Shown here: positions 40,796-49,046 of the stretch, one piece after another
How the letters are laid out: each line of letters opens with the position of its first letter
How positions within the stretch are numbered: position 1 is the first letter of the stretch
NCBI GenBank assembly: GCA_017505465.1
Contig: JAFVPE010000033.1
Coordinates: 1 to 64,000 of the forward strand
From: Clostridia bacterium
GTDB lineage: Bacteria > Bacillota > Clostridia > Christensenellales > Borkfalkiaceae
Length of the DNA: 64,000 nt
Reading direction: 5' to 3'
Translations under genes and position numbers: made by a program
Notes under the pieces: model-generated
Seen by the model: the letters and a program-made list of their open reading frames with translations, nothing else
Told to the model about the DNA's origin: nothing
The model's database searches: none

Positions 40796-41703
40796 ACTTC
40801 CCCTCCCGTGAGTTTTTTACCCGTCGCGGCAAGGAATACGTCGTCCATTTTTCCTTTCACGATTTCGTAATCGGTAAACGCTTCGGGGTTTTGTAAAATA
40901 AGAGCCGTTGCTTCCGCCGTATCCGTCACCGCAATGCGATAAACGCCTGCCGAAACCGTTTCATAATCCTTTCCGAGCGCCTTCACCTTTTCTTCGTCGC
41001 CGTAAATGGTGATAAAGTCGCCTGCGTACTCGTTTTTAAGCTGCAACGGCGTCCCCTCCGCCGAAATTTTCCCGTTGTCGAGAATGACCACGTAATCAGC
41101 GTCCGCCGCTTCTTCCATATAGTGCGTGGTGAGAAATACCGTCAATTCTTCCCTCTTTCGAAGGTCGTCGAGTATTCCCCAAACCGTCTTGCGCGTTTGC
41201 GGATCGAGCCCCGTTGTCGGCTCGTCCAAAATAAGAATTTTCGGTTGATGCAAAAGGGCGCGCGCCACGTCCACTCTACGGCTTTGACCGCCCGAAAGCT
41301 TGCCGATAGGACGTTTCAAAATATCCTTCAAATCAAACAGCTCGGTAAGCTCCGCAAGACGGGTTTTGAACGCCTTGCCCGTAATGCCGTAAAGCGCCGC
41401 ACGCGTTTCGAGATTGTCGTAAACGGAAAGCGCCTTATCGAGCACGGAATTTTGAAAAACCACCCCGAGATCTCGCTTGATTTCTTCTTGGTTTCCGTCC
41501 AAGTTTTTGCCGTTAATCTCGACCATGCCCCCGTCTTTTCGTAATTGACCGCACATAATCGAGATGGTCGTGCTCTTGCCTGCACCGTTCAAGCCGAGAA
41601 AGGCGAAAAGCTCCCCTTTGCGCACTCGAAAGGAAATATCTTGCACGGCTTTTACTTCGCCGTAGCTTTTATGCAAATGCTCGATGCGGATAATATCTTC
41701 CAT
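40792..41703 (-). CDS. ABC-2 type exporter ATP-binding protein
   Basis: About 303 residues. Start at MEDIIRIEHLHKSYG (41703) behind GGTGGAGT. Walker A GLNGAGKSTT, Q-loop VVFQNSVLD, signature LSGGQSRRVDVARAL, Walker B ILILDEPTTGLDP, H-loop TTHYMEEAA. The C-terminal ~80 residues form the regulatory tail found in DrrA/CcmA-type ATPases. It pairs with the permease encoded next. No regulator is adjacent, so the cargo cannot be inferred. Confidence 0.93.
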   Translation of the reverse strand: MEDIIRIEHLHKSYGEVKAVQDISFRVRKGELFAFLGLNGAGKSTTISIMCGQLRKDGGMVEINGKNLDGNQEEIKRDLGVVFQNSVLDKALSVYDNLETRAALYGITGKAFKTRLAELTELFDLKDILKRPIGKLSGGQSRRVDVARALLHQPKILILDEPTTGLDPQTRKTVWGILDDLRKREELTVFLTTHYMEEAADADYVVILDNGKISAEGTPLQLKNEYAGDFITIYGDEEKVKALGKDYETVSAGVYRIAVTDTAEATALILQNPEAFTDYEIVKGKMDDVFLAATGKKLTGGEV

Positions 41704-41750
41704 ACTCCACCCAATAGTTACATTATTTCGCAAAAAGTTTTGTAAAGAGT

Positions 41751-41772
41751 AAGGGCGAAAACGCTCGCCCTT
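41751..41772 (-). terminator. Terminator after tgt
   Basis: Stem AAGGGCGA / TCGCCCTT with a 6-nt loop; the minus-strand tail ACTCTTTAC is weak in T. Confidence 0.55.
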
Positions 41773-41778
41773 TCGAAA

Positions 41779-42968
<1,190 letters not shown>

Positions 42969-43040
42969 GGCTTTTTATGCGCCTATGATTTTTATGCCCG
43001 AAAAATACTTTTATTCGGTATATACAATAATTTTATACAA

Positions 43041-43094
43041 TTATGCAATGCATAAAAGAAAAATATAAATATTTTTACTTTTTACGCGTAAAAA
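43041..43094. promoter_or_regulatory. Two palindromes upstream of the amino-acid ABC operon
   Basis: TTATGCA-A-TGCATAA lies at 43041-43055, and the perfect 16-mer TTTTTACGCGTAAAAA at 43079-43094, which ends 3 nt before the -35 box. Both have the size of dimeric repressor or activator sites. The regulator is not identified. Confidence 0.45.
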
Positions 43095-43097
43095 CGG

Positions 43098-43126
43098 TTG
43101 ACTTATTTACAAAATGCGTTTACAAT
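43098..43126 (+). promoter_or_regulatory. Promoter of the amino-acid ABC operon
   Basis: TTGACT (43098-43103), 17 nt, TACAAT (43121-43126). The start codon follows about 50 nt later behind AAGGAGAAC. A second TACAAT occurs at 43151-43156. Confidence 0.82.
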
Positions 43127-43178
43127 TAGCCACATAAATCAATTTTTTGTTACAATATATAAAAAGGAGAACAAAATT

Positions 43179-44033
43179 ATGAAAATGAAACAACTTATTG
43201 CAGGCGTACTTGCCACCGTAGCAACCGTAGCTACGTTCGGACTTGCTTCTTGCTCCAACGAAGACAAGGAAATTAAGGTTATGAAAGAAATCCTTCTCAC
43301 CGAAGAAGATTATGCTTTTGCAATCGCTAAAGAAAACACGGCGCTTTTGGAAGAGGTAAACGGTTTGCTTGCTACTTGGACGGAAGACGGCAGCCTTGAC
43401 AAGCTCATCAACTCCTACTTCGACGGTTCGGCGAAGTTCTCTTACGAAAACAAGAGCAGCTCCCCTGCCGCAAACGACTTCGTTATGGCTACGAACGCTT
43501 ACTTCCCTCCTTTCGAATCGAAGAAGGGGTCCGCATTCGTTGGTGTTGACGTTGAAATTGCGTACAAGCTTGCAACCGCTATGAACAAGACGCTTTTCGT
43601 TTACGATATGGAATTCGACTCCATCATCTCTAGCGTACAGACGGGCGAAAGCGATATCGGTATGGCAGGTATGACGGTAACGGATACTCGTCTTGAACAG
43701 GTAAACTTTGCTACCCCCTATTATTCCTCCGCACAGGTTATTTCCGTGCTTGCTAGCGACACGACGTTCGATGCATGCAAAACGGCAGCTGACGTAGAAG
43801 CTATCCTTAAATCGAAGGGTTCGAGCTACAAGATCGGTACGCAAAACGGCACGACGGGCTTTATGTATTCCAAGGGCGACGCTGACTTCGGTTACGACGG
43901 TTTCACCAACCTTGAAACGAAAGGCTACACCACCGGCGCTTTGGCTATGAAGGATTTGCAAAACGGTAAAATCAATGCAGTTATCCTTGACCTTCAACCT
44001 TCCCTTATGATTTCCAAGAGCCTTAACGGCTAA
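43179..44033 (+). CDS. Circularly permuted amino-acid-binding lipoprotein (family 3 solute-binding fold)
   Basis: 284 residues. Start at 43179 behind AAGGAGAACAAAATT. Signal peptide with lipobox LASC, cysteine at 25. Residues 31-83 (EIKVMKEILLTEEDYAFAIA, then LLEEVNGLLATW and DGSLDKLINSYF) match the LAST 50 or so residues of ordinary family 3 binding proteins such as GlnH. The normal beginning of the domain (DFVMATNAYFPPFES, GVDVEIAYKLA) only starts near residue 100. The protein stops at GKINAVILDLQPSLMISKSLNG, just where the missing C-terminal segment would begin. This is the pattern of a circular permutation. No coding remnant follows the stop. It heads an operon with permease and ATPase genes; ligand probably a polar or charged amino acid. 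Confidence 0.85.
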   Translation: MKMKQLIAGVLATVATVATFGLASCSNEDKEIKVMKEILLTEEDYAFAIAKENTALLEEVNGLLATWTEDGSLDKLINSYFDGSAKFSYENKSSSPAANDFVMATNAYFPPFESKKGSAFVGVDVEIAYKLATAMNKTLFVYDMEFDSIISSVQTGESDIGMAGMTVTDTRLEQVNFATPYYSSAQVISVLASDTTFDACKTAADVEAILKSKGSSYKIGTQNGTTGFMYSKGDADFGYDGFTNLETKGYTTGALAMKDLQNGKINAVILDLQPSLMISKSLNG

Positions 44034-44053
44034 TATTTTAGGACTTCCCCGTA

Positions 44054-44746
44054 ATGAAAAATATTGAGATTTTTATAGAACATTTCATCACTTACGGCGG
44101 ATACAAAGATTACTTCAAAGGTCTTGCAAACACCGCAATCATTGCGGTGTTTGGTCTTTTGATAGGCTTTGTTATCGGCTGTATCATCGCGACCGTCAAG
44201 ATTATTCCAAGAAAAAACGTATTCTTCAAAATCGTGGATAAAATCTTTGACGTGTATATCGCTCTTTTCCGCGGTACGCCTATGGTTGTACAGCTTTTGT
44301 TGATGCACTTTGCGCTCTTCCCTGCAATCGGGCTCAATATCCCTTCCGTTGCAGAAGCAGTCATCATCTTCGGCTTGAACAGCGGTGCGTACATGGCGGA
44401 AATTTTGCGTGGCGGTATTAACGCCGTGGATATTGGACAAATGGAAGCAGGTCGTTCGCTCGGTTTCGGCTTTGTGCAAACGATGATCCGTATCATTTTG
44501 CCGCAGGCAATCAAAAACATTTTGCCCACGCTTGGCAACGAGTTCATCGCCTTAATTAAGGAAACGTCCGTCGTTAGCTTTATTGCGGTGCTCGACCTTA
44601 CCAAGTCCTTGCAAAATATTGCAAACTCCACGTACGAATATTTCGTACCCTACATCGTGCTTGCCTTGACGTACTTAATTCTCGTACTCGGCATCACGGC
44701 TTTGATTAAACTTATGGAAAAGAGGTTGGCGAGAAATGAAAGATAA
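44054..44746 (+). CDS. Amino-acid ABC transporter permease
   Basis: 230 residues of the His/Glu/Gln/Arg/opine permease group. Four to five helices. The cytoplasmic EAA loop reads [30 protein letters not shown], contacting the ATPase. [16 protein letters not shown] is the family's conserved stretch before it. One permease gene suggests a homodimer. Weak ribosome site (AGGA). It lies 20 nt after the binding-protein gene and overlaps the ATPase gene by 11 nt. Confidence 0.94.
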   Translation: MKNIEIFIEHFITYGGYKDYFKGLANTAIIAVFGLLIGFVIGCIIATVKIIPRKNVFFKIVDKIFDVYIALFRGTPMVVQLLLMHFALFPAIGLNIPSVAEAVIIFGLNSGAYMAEILRGGINAVDIGQMEAGRSLGFGFVQTMIRIILPQAIKNILPTLGNEFIALIKETSVVSFIAVLDLTKSLQNIANSTYEYFVPYIVLALTYLILVLGITALIKLMEKRLARNER

Positions 44747-45614
44747 TCAAAATAACGTTTTGTTGCGCGTCAACGATTTGCATAAAAAATTCGGCAAGCT
44801 TGAAGTATTGCAAGGGGTAAACCTTGAAGTAAACAAAGGCGACGTGGTGGCGATTATCGGCCCTTCCGGTTGCGGTAAATCCACCTTCCTTCGTTGCTTG
44901 AATTTCTTGGAAACTCCCAACTCGGGCGAAATCATCTTCAACGGCGATACCGTATTCAAAAATATGCGTGTGTACCTGAAAAGAAATCTTAGAGCCATGC
45001 GCGCGCAAAAAGAATACGATAAGGAACTGTACGCCCAAATCGAAGCGGAATATATTTCCTTGAAAAAGGAAGAAAAAGTTATTGAAAAGCAAATGAACAA
45101 GGGCATCAATTTACACCGTCAAAAGATCGGTATGGTGTTCCAACAGTTCAACCTCTTCCCCCATCTTACCATTTTACAAAATATCACGCTTGCGCCGATG
45201 CAGTTGAAAAAGCTCCCCAAAGACCAAGCGAACGAAATGGCGATGGAGCTCTTGAAAAAGGTCGGCTTGGAAGATAAGGCAAACGCCTACCCTTCCACCC
45301 TTTCGGGCGGTCAAAAACAACGTATTGCTATTGTGAGAGCATTGGCTATGGAGCCCGAAGTGTTGCTCTTTGACGAGCCTACGTCCGCGCTTGATCCCGA
45401 AATGGTCGGCGAAGTTCTCAACGTTATGACCGAGCTTGCAAAATCGGGCATGACGATGATCGTTGTTACCCATGAAATGGGCTTTGCAAAAGAGGTGGCA
45501 AACCGCGTTATCTTTATGAACGACGGCGTTATCAAGGAAGAAAACTCCCCCGAAGAATTCTTCGGCAATCCGAAGGACGAACGTTTAAAGGAATTTTTAT
45601 CCAAAGTCCTTTAA
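44736..45614 (+). CDS. Amino-acid ABC transporter ATP-binding protein with a large insertion
   Basis: 292 residues against about 240 for GlnQ-type ATPases. Walker [10 protein letters not shown] (42-50), Q-loop [10 protein letters not shown], signature [15 protein letters not shown], Walker [16 protein letters not shown]-loop VTHEMGFA are all intact. Residues about 74-125, between the third strand ([10 protein letters not shown]) and the Q-loop strand, form an extra, highly charged helical segment ([20 protein letters not shown] and on). It is not part of standard GlnQ. It powers uptake with the preceding permease and the permuted binding protein. Confidence 0.93.
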   Translation: MKDNQNNVLLRVNDLHKKFGKLEVLQGVNLEVNKGDVVAIIGPSGCGKSTFLRCLNFLETPNSGEIIFNGDTVFKNMRVYLKRNLRAMRAQKEYDKELYAQIEAEYISLKKEEKVIEKQMNKGINLHRQKIGMVFQQFNLFPHLTILQNITLAPMQLKKLPKDQANEMAMELLKKVGLEDKANAYPSTLSGGQKQRIAIVRALAMEPEVLLFDEPTSALDPEMVGEVLNVMTELAKSGMTMIVVTHEMGFAKEVANRVIFMNDGVIKEENSPEEFFGNPKDERLKEFLSKVL

Positions 45615-45629
45615 TCCTTATAAGAATAG

Positions 45630-45664
45630 ACCGCGCGGCTGCGTGTACGCAGCCGCGCGGTTTT
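45630..45664. terminator. Bidirectional terminator
   Basis: 15-bp arms ACCGCGCGGCTGCGT / ACGCAGCCGCGCGGT around a 2-nt gap, followed by TTTTC on the plus strand. Ends the ABC operon; also sits at the end of the convergent glycosyltransferase gene. Confidence 0.88.
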
Positions 45665-45666
45665 CT

Positions 45667-46491
45667 TTACTCATTTTCTAATTTTTCTTTTAATGCGATA
45701 TACTCATCCAAAATATCGTCGAATTCGTGATAACGAAATTTCTTATGCACCTTTTCCACGTGCCATTGCTTAATGTTGTCCGTGTGTGGATAGGGCAACC
45801 AAAAAAGCCGCTTGGAAAAGTGCCGAATCACCGTGTTTTTGTGCAGATATTTTTGATCGTTAAACCGTTGAGAAATCAGTTTTCTCTTCGTGGTAGAACG
45901 AATGATAGCCGATTGATCGGCAAACGGCAGCTTTTTCGTGCGAATAAGCTCCCTTGCCCTTTCGAAAATCCCCGTTTCGCGGCATTTTCGCATGTTAAAA
46001 AGCAACACGCCTGCATTGATATAATTAGGGCTGACCAAAAACTTTCCGTAATAGTCCCGCGCCGCCGCGTATTCATCCCCCTCTACGTCCAAATCGTACA
46101 GCAAGGAAACGTCCTTGTTTAACATAATATCCGCGTCAAGGTACAACAGCTTATCGGGCATATCCGCAAGGTCTGCAAGCAGACGGAGCAGAGTATACGG
46201 CGAGCAGTAGCACCCTTCGTTTGCATTCTCTTTCAAATGCGTTTCGTACAGCTCGGTAACGTCCTTCAACGCGACCACGGTATCCTCATTATGCTTTTTT
46301 AAGGCGTTTTCGATGAATGTCGCGTGCTCCTTTGTCATTGCAGTGTAGTTGGGATTAACACGTGTTAGCGTCATCGTAAAAATATAGATACGCAAGGGAC
46401 GTGGGCGTTCCATGCGCTTGACGATGGAAAGCGCAGACGTCAACACGCCGTCGAACACTTTTCCGTTTCCGCAATATAATACGTTGATCAT
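45667..46491 (-). CDS. Family 8 glycosyltransferase
   Basis: About 274 residues. Start at MINVLYCGNGKVFDG (46491), sharing ATGA with the stop of the upstream acyltransferase gene behind GGGGGAAGT. GT8 features: metal-binding DxD in LLYLDADIML, YINAGVLLFNMRKCRE, LPFADQSAI, NDQKYLH and a final histidine in IRHFSKR. Family members add glucose or galactose to lipopolysaccharide, teichoic acid or protein. The acceptor here is unknown. Coupling to a PlsC-like acyltransferase hints at a lipid or envelope glycan. Confidence 0.9.
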   Translation of the reverse strand: MINVLYCGNGKVFDGVLTSALSIVKRMERPRPLRIYIFTMTLTRVNPNYTAMTKEHATFIENALKKHNEDTVVALKDVTELYETHLKENANEGCYCSPYTLLRLLADLADMPDKLLYLDADIMLNKDVSLLYDLDVEGDEYAAARDYYGKFLVSPNYINAGVLLFNMRKCRETGIFERARELIRTKKLPFADQSAIIRSTTKRKLISQRFNDQKYLHKNTVIRHFSKRLFWLPYPHTDNIKQWHVEKVHKKFRYHEFDDILDEYIALKEKLENE

Positions 46492-47282
46492 ACTTCCCCC
46501 TTTGGCAAATAACGGATATACTCGCAATCGCTCTCTTTGCTTCGTTCAATCATTTTGGCATACACCTCGTCGCGGAGCTTTTGCGCGCGCTCTTTGATTG
46601 GCAAACTCCCGTCGGGATAAAAAGGTCCGTCAAGATAGGTGATTACGCGCGGTTTTATTCCCCTTTTTCGTTTTTTGTAAACGTTTGTGAGCGCAAAGCA
46701 AGGAGCATTCAGCTCCGCAGGATAGCGAAAAGACGTAGGCGGAAAATTGCGTATTCCGATATAATAGGGCCAAATGTGCGCTTCGGGATAAATCATAATC
46801 GCATTTCCTTCCGAATAACGAGTGCATATCGCCCTTTTGAAATTACGCGCCGCTTGGAGCGTATCGGGCAAAGGCAACGCACCCATGTATGGATTGACTC
46901 TGCCAAGCACGGGCATCGATACGTTGTTCGGATGCACGATTGTATACACCGCCTTGGGGCAAACGGAAAGGGACGGAATGAATGCATCCGCCGTTTCCTG
47001 CGTATGGTTGCCGTAAATAAAATACCCCTGCTTTTTAGCAAACCCCTTTAATACTTGGCGGTTTTTCACCTGCCAACCGAGCTTTATTTTGCAGTAGGCA
47101 TACCCAATCGGGTGAGCAAGCAAGCGATAAGAAATCCAACGCTTTACGCTCCACCAAAAGCCGCGGCGCAGATACTGCCAACGCTCGTCAATGCGTTTGG
47201 GAATAATAAAAGCGGACGAGAATTCATCCGTCTTCTCGTCCGTGTAGTAAATCGTTTTTATGGGTGTTTTTTTCTTTCTCAT
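46488..47282 (-). CDS. PlsC-like acyltransferase
   Basis: 264 residues. The pattern IYGNHTQETADAF has the NH....D layout of the lysophosphatidate acyltransferase family (here H-x5-D, one longer than usual), and IMIYPEAHIWPYY stands where FPEG normally occurs. A hydrophobic, amphipathic N-terminal region (WWSVKRWISYRLLAHPIGYAY) could lie on the membrane. Likely acylates a phospholipid or glycolipid; substrate unknown. The start has AAGGA 4 nt before it and the promoter -10 ends only 8 nt upstream. First gene of a pair with a GT8 glycosyltransferase. Confidence 0.8.
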   Translation of the reverse strand: MRKKKTPIKTIYYTDEKTDEFSSAFIIPKRIDERWQYLRRGFWWSVKRWISYRLLAHPIGYAYCKIKLGWQVKNRQVLKGFAKKQGYFIYGNHTQETADAFIPSLSVCPKAVYTIVHPNNVSMPVLGRVNPYMGALPLPDTLQAARNFKRAICTRYSEGNAIMIYPEAHIWPYYIGIRNFPPTSFRYPAELNAPCFALTNVYKKRKRGIKPRVITYLDGPFYPDGSLPIKERAQKLRDEVYAKMIERSKESDCEYIRYLPKGEV

Positions 47283-47290
47283 GCATCCTT

Positions 47291-47319
47291 ATTTTACCAT
47301 ATCCAAAAGCACTTGTCAA
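47291..47319 (-). promoter_or_regulatory. Promoter of the acyltransferase-GT8 operon, nearly leaderless
   Basis: Minus strand TTGACA (47319-47314), 17 nt, TAAAAT (47296-47291). The start codon is at 47282, so transcription would begin 1-3 nt before ATG. Confidence 0.75.
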
Positions 47320-47349
47320 ACGAAAAATCCTAATGCATATAAATAAACC

Positions 47350-47374
47350 GCCGCGCGGCAAATTGCCGCGCGGC
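47350..47374 (-). terminator. Terminator after the exporter-lipoprotein operon
   Basis: 10-bp stem GCCGCGCGGC / GCCGCGCGGC with a 5-nt loop, minus-strand tail GGTTTATTTAT. Confidence 0.82.
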
Positions 47375-47395
47375 TTCTTTATCCTCATCTATCTA

Positions 47396-48082
47396 TTATT
47401 CTTCAATGACTACCATATCACGAATGGATGCGGGATTCGTGTCGAACGTCGTGCAACGATAACCCGAACCGATTTCAGGATTGTAGCGGTTGCTGTTATC
47501 CCAATCTTCTTCGTAAGCTACCAACGTTCTTTGCAAAACGATACCCGTTGCGTCGTCTACAATCAACTCATACGTAGATAAAATATCGTAGTAAGATTTA
47601 TAATTATACTGTTCCTTTTTAACGGAAACAATCGTATACGTCGTACAAGGACGGTCAAGATACGTAGTCGCATCTCCCTTTTCTTTCGTCCCGGTGAATA
47701 CGTAATCATCTACCATATTCCCGAAATTGCGGCTAGTAGATAAATCAAAGCCCGTTATCGTTTTCATCCAAGAGCCGTCGTCTAATTTTTGATAACCGCC
47801 GTGATATTTTCCGTCGGTACCGATAAGCTGTACCTGCTCGCTAATATCCACAGTGCCTTCCACGTCCATATCTCTGCCGATCCAAAGGTTACCTTCTGCG
47901 TCTTTTGCTTCCCCGTACACCTGCGTGATTTCATTCGCCGCATTGAAATACTCGAAAACAACTTTATACGCAGCAGGAGTTGTTGCGTCGATTTTCTGTT
48001 CCTTGTAACCGCCGCTTTCTCCGCATGCAACAAAGGACGTAAGCGCAACACTTGCCAATGCCAATGCCAACATTTTTTTCAT
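47396..48082 (-). CDS. Unknown lipoprotein
   Basis: 228 residues. Signal peptide MKKMLALALASVALTSFVAC with the lipobox cysteine at 20. The mature part is a single domain rich in beta strands, with a repeated theme of Y/W and D/G (GSWMKTITGFDLSTSRN, then YLDRPCTTYTIVSVKKEQYN and LIVDDATGIVLQRTLV). It looks like the outer-face domain of lipoproteins that bind other lipoproteins or ligands, but no family is recognised. Good ribosome site AAGGAGAACTT. Last gene after an ABC exporter pair and another lipoprotein, with a terminator following. Confidence 0.85.
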   Translation of the reverse strand: MKKMLALALASVALTSFVACGESGGYKEQKIDATTPAAYKVVFEYFNAANEITQVYGEAKDAEGNLWIGRDMDVEGTVDISEQVQLIGTDGKYHGGYQKLDDGSWMKTITGFDLSTSRNFGNMVDDYVFTGTKEKGDATTYLDRPCTTYTIVSVKKEQYNYKSYYDILSTYELIVDDATGIVLQRTLVAYEEDWDNSNRYNPEIGSGYRCTTFDTNPASIRDMVVIEE

Positions 48083-48111
48083 AATAAGTTCTCCTTATAT
48101 TTTAATCATAT

Positions 48112-49026
48112 TTAACCAAAAAGCGAAGGAATACCGCCTTTCAAGCTACCGTTAAGATTTCTTCTTACCCCGTCCGACGTAACGACTGTGTCCAACGTAC
48201 CGTGATTCCACATCGTGCCTTTTTCTAGTGCAATCCATTCCTGCACCGTACCGCCGTAATATATCGTAGTGAAGGTATCCATACCGACGAACATCAAACC
48301 CTGCTTTGGAATTTTTTCAATGGTGGACGGCAAACTGATGCTTTCCACCGCCTCGTAACCGCTACTAAACTCAAAATTTTTCACTCCCTCAGGGATATAA
48401 ATATGTTTGGTCGTCGTATTCAATCCAATGGAGTTCGTCGTTTTGTCGTAAAGAGAGCCGTTTACGTACACAACGGGTAAGCCCTCATACGTTGCAGGAA
48501 TAACAATCTCTTCCGCCTTACAATATAATAGCGACACGCTGTACGATTTATTTACCTCGGAAAAACTAAACGTCAAGCCGTTACTAGCAACCAAAGGCGT
48601 ATGGCAAACGGTGCATTCCGTCGTAGAATAGGTATGCGGAAGCTTTTCAATCTTTTGTTCCTCAACGTCGCCACAACCGTCACAACTCCGTGTTTTCTTC
48701 CCTTCGTTCTTGCAAGTGGCAGGCGTCGTACTCCAAGCGCTCCAAACGTGGGTATGCTCGGCGTTTCCACCGCCGTTTCCACCGTTGCCGCCGTTATTTC
48801 CGTTCCCACCGTTATTACCGCTACCGCCGCTTGCATTGTCGCCACTATTGCCGCCAAGATTGTCACCGCCGTCCACCGAGGAATTATGCGAATTGGAATT
48901 GCCCTTATCCCGATCCTTGTGCGTTCTCGTATTCGTGCAAGCCGCCATAGAGCCAAATGCTATTACACTTGCCAAAACACACAAAGCCGCCAACGTTTTT
49001 TTGCTGTTCACTTTTTTATTATCCAT
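48112..49026 (-). CDS. Lipoprotein with Gly/Asn-rich linker, Cys/His motif and BspA-like repeats
   Basis: 304 residues. Lipobox SMAAC (cysteine near 29). Residues 30-90 are a flexible linker of G, N and S. Residues about 92-145 show the surface-protein motif H-x-W-x-x-W-x-x-x-x-A-T-C-x-x-x-G-x-x-x-x-x-C-x-x-C-G, then LPHTY and TVCHTPL, which may bind zinc. The C-terminal half has leucine-rich BspA-type units (EIVIPATYEGLPVVYVNG, HIYIPEGVKNFEF, SISLPSTIEKIP). Such proteins are displayed outside the cell and may bind a polymer or partner. Adjacent to the exporter genes with 20 nt between. Confidence 0.83.
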   Translation of the reverse strand: MDNKKVNSKKTLAALCVLASVIAFGSMAACTNTRTHKDRDKGNSNSHNSSVDGGDNLGGNSGDNASGGSGNNGGNGNNGGNGGNGGGNAEHTHVWSAWSTTPATCKNEGKKTRSCDGCGDVEEQKIEKLPHTYSTTECTVCHTPLVASNGLTFSFSEVNKSYSVSLLYCKAEEIVIPATYEGLPVVYVNGSLYDKTTNSIGLNTTTKHIYIPEGVKNFEFSSGYEAVESISLPSTIEKIPKQGLMFVGMDTFTTIYYGGTVQEWIALEKGTMWNHGTLDTVVTSDGVRRNLNGSLKGGIPSLFG

Positions 49027-49046
49027 ACCAATAATGTCCGCTTTCT

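Noticed and set aside
43660..43680. Plus-strand GGCAGGTATGACGG as a motif copy
   Set aside because: Lacks the leading G run, and encodes the conserved GMAGMT of binding proteins.
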